A DNA stretch of 64,000 nt from CAVXNP01 sp963763305 (GTDB lineage: Bacteria > Pseudomonadota > Gammaproteobacteria > Xanthomonadales > Rhodanobacteraceae): NCBI GenBank assembly GCA_963763305.1, contig CAVXNP010000001.1, positions 372,001 to 436,000 of the forward strand. Direction: 5' to 3'. Of the stretch, positions 61,287 to 64,000 are shown in pieces. The notes beneath the pieces are model-generated. The model searched no databases and had not been told where the DNA came from. It saw nothing but the letters and a program-made list of their open reading frames with translations. Numbering within the stretch: position 1 is the first letter of the stretch; the number at the start of each line of letters is the position of its first letter. The position numbers were made by a program, and so were the translations under genes.

Positions 61287-61983
61287 TCAGACCGAGCCGC
61301 CCAGCAGCGGCACGAAACTGACCGGTCCGAGTTCCTCCTGCACGAACACCTCCCTGGCCTCGCCGCGGTCATGCGCAGCAGGGTCTGCGCGCTGGGCGGC
61401 CCACCGGCGCCACCAGCACGCCGTCCGGCTGCAGCTGGTCGAGCAGCTGCTGCGGGATGGCCTCGCCTGCGGCGGTCAGGATCATCGCGTCGAACGGCGC
61501 CTCGTCCGGCCAGCCCAGCTTGCCGTCGTCATGCTTGGAGCGCAGGTTGTCATGCCGAGCTGGCGAAAGCGCCGGCGCGCCATGCGCAGCAGCTCCTCGA
61601 TCCGCTCGACGGTGTGAGATCTGCCCCACCAGCGCCGCCAGCACCGCGGCCTGGTAACCCGAGCCGGTGCCGATCTCCAGCACCCGTTCGGGCGTGCGGT
61701 CGCCGAAATGCTCGATCAGCGCCTCGGTCATGCGCGCCACCACCCACGGCTGCGAGATGGTCTGGCCGTGGCCGATCGGCAGCGCGGTGTTCTCGTAGGC
61801 ACGCGAGGCCAGCGCCTCGTCGATGAAGCAGGTGCCGCGGCACGCTGCGAATCACCTCGATCACGCGCAGGTCGGCGATGCCGCTTCTCGCTTGAGGTTC
61901 GCCGCCAGACGGTCGCGCGCGCGCTGCGAGGTCATGCCCTCGCCGCGAAACGCCGATGGTGGCAGCGCGATGGAGTTCATCAT
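61287..61983 (-). CDS. pcm: Protein-L-isoaspartate O-methyltransferase (frameshifted)
   Basis: Repairs isoaspartyl residues by SAM-dependent methylation. From MMNSIALPPSAFRGEGM, then ALPIGHGQTISQPWVVARMTEAL (the family signature), VLEIGTGSGYQAAVLA (SAM motif), and a C terminus EVFVQEELGPVSFVPLLGGSV. Several frame changes (near 61410, 61560, 61610, 61840, 61890, 61945) split it. The start overlaps the surE stop (ATGA). Order surE-pcm-yqaA-nlpD is as expected. Confidence 0.9.
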
Positions 61984-62768
61984 GCGCGTCCTCGCCGCCC
62001 ATCGCGTCGGTCATGCGACTGGACCCAGCCACTGACCTTCTCCAGCGCCTGGTAACGGGTGATGTCAGGGTGGATCGGGGTGACCGAGACGAAGCCGCGG
62101 CTGCACGGCGTCGAAATCGGTGCCGGGACCGGCGTCGTCGACGCTGCCGGCCGGGCCGATCCACCAGATCGGCCGACCGCGGGGGTCGGTCTGCTCGATG
62201 CACGGCGAGGAACGGATGCCGCTTGCCCAGCCGGGTCACCTCGAATCCGCGGATCTCCGTCCCAGGGACGGTCGGGCACGTTGACGTTGAGAATGGTGTC
62301 GGCCGGCAGCGGGTCCACCAGCAGCCGCTGCATCAGCACCAGCACCGCGCTGCGCCGCGGAGGCGTAGTGCTCGCCGGGTGGTCGCGGGTGACCAGCGAC
62401 ACGGCGATCGCCGGCAGGCCGAGGAAGCGCCCTCCATCGCCGCCGAGACCGTGCCGGAATAGATCACGTCGTCGCCCAGGTTGGCCGAGTTGTTGATGCC
62501 CGACACCACGATGTCCGGCTGCTTGATCGAGCAGGCCCGACAGCGCCAGGTAGCACGCAATCGGTCGGCGTGCCGGCGACCCGGTAGTAGCCGTTGTCCA
62601 TCCGGTGGCGCGCGGATCGGCTGCATCCAGCGTCAGCGAGTTGCTGGCACCGGAACGGTCGCGATCGGGCGCCACCACGGTGACTTCGCCGACGGCCTTG
62701 AGGTGCTCGGCCAGGATACGGATGCCCGGCGCATCCACGCCATCGTCATTGCTTACCAGGACTCGCAT
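61980..62768 (-). CDS. surE: 5'/3'-nucleotidase SurE (frameshifted)
   Basis: A metal-dependent nucleotidase starting MRVLVSNDDGVDAPGI (the DD metal-binding motif) and RDRSGASNSLTLD, with later blocks in other frames (DIVVSGINNSANLGDDVIYSGTV and GASSACR, then SVTPIHPDITRYQALEKV). At least six single-base frame changes lie between 62100 and 62620. The corrected length is about 260 residues. It is first of the surE-pcm-yqaA-nlpD set. Confidence 0.9.
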   Translation of the reverse strand: MRVLVSNDDGVDAPGIRILAEHLKAVGEVTVVAPDRDRSGASNSLTLDAADPRATGWTTATTGSPARRPIACYLALSGLLDQAAGHRGVGHQQLGQPGRRRDLFRHGLGGDGGRFLGLPAIAVSLVTRDHPASTTPPRRSAVLVLMQRLLVDPLPADTILNVNVPDRPWDGDPRIRGDPAGQAASVPRRASSRPTPAVGRSGGSARPAASTTPVPAPISTPCSRGFVSVTPIHPDITRYQALEKVSGWVQSHDRRDGRRGRA

Positions 62769-62973
62769 GCTGATCCATCTGAAACGGTTGCCGACACGCG
62801 TCGACGGACGGCGCGTTGATCGGACCAGTCTACCGGACCCCACCCCGGGTTTCACGCCGCCTCGCGTCCAACCGCCGCCGTAACCGAAGTGACTCCCGTC
62901 GTGGAGGCGACGCATGCCGCATCGGTCGAGCGGCATCGCACACCTGGCATCCGGGCATTGGTAGGATGGCCGC

Positions 62974-63519
62974 ATGAAACGACGCGCTGCCCCGGTCGTG
63001 TCCGATGAGGACGCCCGCCTGTTCCGCGAGGCGATCGGCCCGCTGCGCGAGCTGGTTCCCGCCGAGGCGGCGCCCGCCCCCGCACGCCCCGATCCGCATG
63101 CGCGCATGTTCGAGGCCGACGAGGCGGCTGTGCCGGGCGAGCTGCTGGACCTCGCATTCGATCCGGGCGTGCTGGAGATCGGCGAAGAGCTCAGTTACCT
63201 GCGCGACGGCTACCCGCCGAAGCTGCTGAGGCAGCTCAAGCGCGGCCAGTTCAGCGTGCAGGACGACATCGACCTGCACCAGATGAATACGGCCGCCGCG
63301 CAGGCGACCATCGCGCAGTTCCTGGCCGACGCCCGCCGTGAGGGCATCCGCTGCGTTCGCATCGTGCACGGCAAGGGACTGCGCTCGAAGGCCGCCGGCC
63401 CGGTGATCAAGCGGCTCACCGATCGCATGCTGCGTCGGCGCGACGACGTCATCGCCTTCGCCTCGGCGCGGCCGGCGCAGGGCGGCACCGGCGCGGTGGT
63501 GGTGTTGCTCAAGCCGTGA
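62974..63519 (+). CDS. Smr-domain protein (DNA-mismatch-repair-like endonuclease)
   Basis: A 181-residue protein with a C-terminal Smr domain: DIDLHQMNTAAAQATI (the DxH motif at the start of the domain) and VRIVHGKGLRSKAAGPVIKR. The N-terminal part is an unstructured-looking acidic linker with FEADEAAVPGE. Stand-alone Smr proteins of this kind are RNA or DNA nicking endonucleases (YdaL/SmrA/SmrB). Its 3' end overlaps the 3' end of truD by 11 bp on the other strand. Confidence 0.9.
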   Translation: MKRRAAPVVSDEDARLFREAIGPLRELVPAEAAPAPARPDPHARMFEADEAAVPGELLDLAFDPGVLEIGEELSYLRDGYPPKLLRQLKRGQFSVQDDIDLHQMNTAAAQATIAQFLADARREGIRCVRIVHGKGLRSKAAGPVIKRLTDRMLRRRDDVIAFASARPAQGGTGAVVVLLKP

Positions 63520-64000
63520 TCGCAGCCGCCAGCTCGCGCATCACCACCGTGGCGTAGGCGCCGGCCGGCAACTCGAAGCGCACCTCCAGCGTCTCCTCGT
63601 CCAGCCAGCGCCAGGTCAGCTGCTGGGGGAGCAGGCGCAAGGGTCGGCGCTCCTGGTCCATGCGCGCGGCGGCCAGCCCCTCGGCCAGGTCGGTGTCGCG
63701 CGCGGCCACCTCGCGCTCCAGCGCACCGGCCGTCTGCGTGGTCGGCGGCTCGCCCTGCCCCCACAACGGCCCGGACGGGTGGATGTCGCCGCGTGCCAAC
63801 CGCTCGCCCAGCGCCTCGCTGAACGGCTCCGGCCCGAACCACGAGCGCGAGCCGGCCAGCGACCAGATCTCGCCGTCCAGCGGCGTGCCCCAGGCGCCAG
63901 CCTCGACGCGCGCGGCCAGTACGCCGTTGAAGATGTGCGAGCGCGCCGCCGAAAGCAGGAACGAGCGCTTGGAACGGTCGACCCGCCGCCCGCCGAACAT
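63509..64000 (-). CDS. truD: tRNA pseudouridine(13) synthase TruD, C-terminal part
   Basis: The frame runs to the right edge, so the 5' half is missing. The visible part begins MFGGRRVDRSKRSFLLSAARS and includes IFNGVLAARV, the TruD-specific insertion domain, and ends VRFELPAGAYATVVMREL. TruD modifies U13 in tRNA-Glu. It lies next to surE as in ispF-truD-surE operons, but here the Smr gene separates them. Confidence 0.93.
   Translation of the reverse strand: MFGGRRVDRSKRSFLLSAARSHIFNGVLAARVEAGAWGTPLDGEIWSLAGSRSWFGPEPFSEALGERLARGDIHPSGPLWGQGEPPTTQTAGALEREVAARDTDLAEGLAAARMDQERRPLRLLPQQLTWRWLDEETLEVRFELPAGAYATVVMRELAAAITA

Overview
The window is a GC-rich chromosomal segment from a gammaproteobacterium of the Xanthomonadales (Lysobacterales), most likely the Rhodanobacteraceae (Rhodanobacter/Dyella/Frateuria type). 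This placement is inferred from gene content and order: the run rpoE-rseA-mucD-lepA-lepB-DUF4845-rnc-era-recO, an S-methyl-5'-thioinosine phosphorylase next to an hpt gene, the run tig-clpP-clpX-lon-hupB-tRNA-ppiD, rlmE-ftsH, and truD-surE-pcm-yqaA-nlpD. Almost everything is core genome.

Layout. 0-2 kb: end of a ligase-associated exonuclease and an ATP-dependent DNA ligase. 2-10 kb (minus strand): cold-shock protein, purine salvage (MTIP, Hpt), NagZ, a CYTH protein, RlmD and a YdbL/YdbH envelope pair. 9.9-22.7 kb: a REC-HPt protein, then the long minus-strand envelope-stress, translation and RNA-processing cluster, then a multidomain c-di-GMP protein with an unknown partner. 22.9-31.1 kb: a fatty-acid oxidation multienzyme, an intergenic repeat patch, DUF2058, SlyX, UDP-glucose dehydrogenase, an FKBP isomerase, a CPA2 antiporter and an Ala-Glu-Asp tRNA operon with a clear promoter. 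31.2-36 kb: REP-type repeats that have carried along copies of the tail of a DUF1249 gene, then the divergent PEP synthase pair ppsR/ppsA. 36.2-40.3 kb: a sensor kinase followed by the only accessory-looking stretch, with a YhaV-type toxin, an odd antitoxin, a membrane protein, a broken DUF4224 gene, an integrase scrap, and repeats abutting tRNA-Ser. 40.4-48.2 kb: PP2C phosphatase, dnaQ-rnhA, a methyltransferase, gloB-mltD, fabI, ppiD and two tRNAs. 48.2-56 kb: hupB, the Lon/ClpXP/trigger-factor proteostasis cluster and six tRNAs. 56-64 kb: ftsH-rlmE, yhbY, a Mth938-domain protein, nlpD-yqaA-pcm-surE, an Smr protein and the end of truD.

How the parts fit. Three protein quality-control systems sit here: sigma-E/RseA/MucD in the envelope, PpiD and FKBP in the periplasm, and Lon/ClpXP/FtsH in the cytoplasm and inner membrane. 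Gluconeogenic control is encoded by ppsR/ppsA.

Data quality. Many conserved genes (ligase, nagZ, era, rnc, lepA, mucD, rseA, rpoE, the GGDEF/EAL gene, ppsR, ppsA, lon, nlpD, yqaA, pcm, surE) are interrupted by single-base frameshifts, mostly insertions. These cluster in a few stretches, while neighbouring kilobases are clean. The pattern points to residual sequencing or assembly error rather than decay, so the coordinates given for those genes span the whole gene. The most interesting real biology is the tRNA-Ser-linked remnant at 37.7-40.3 kb and the repeat-driven copying of the DUF1249 gene tail at 31.2-31.9 kb.
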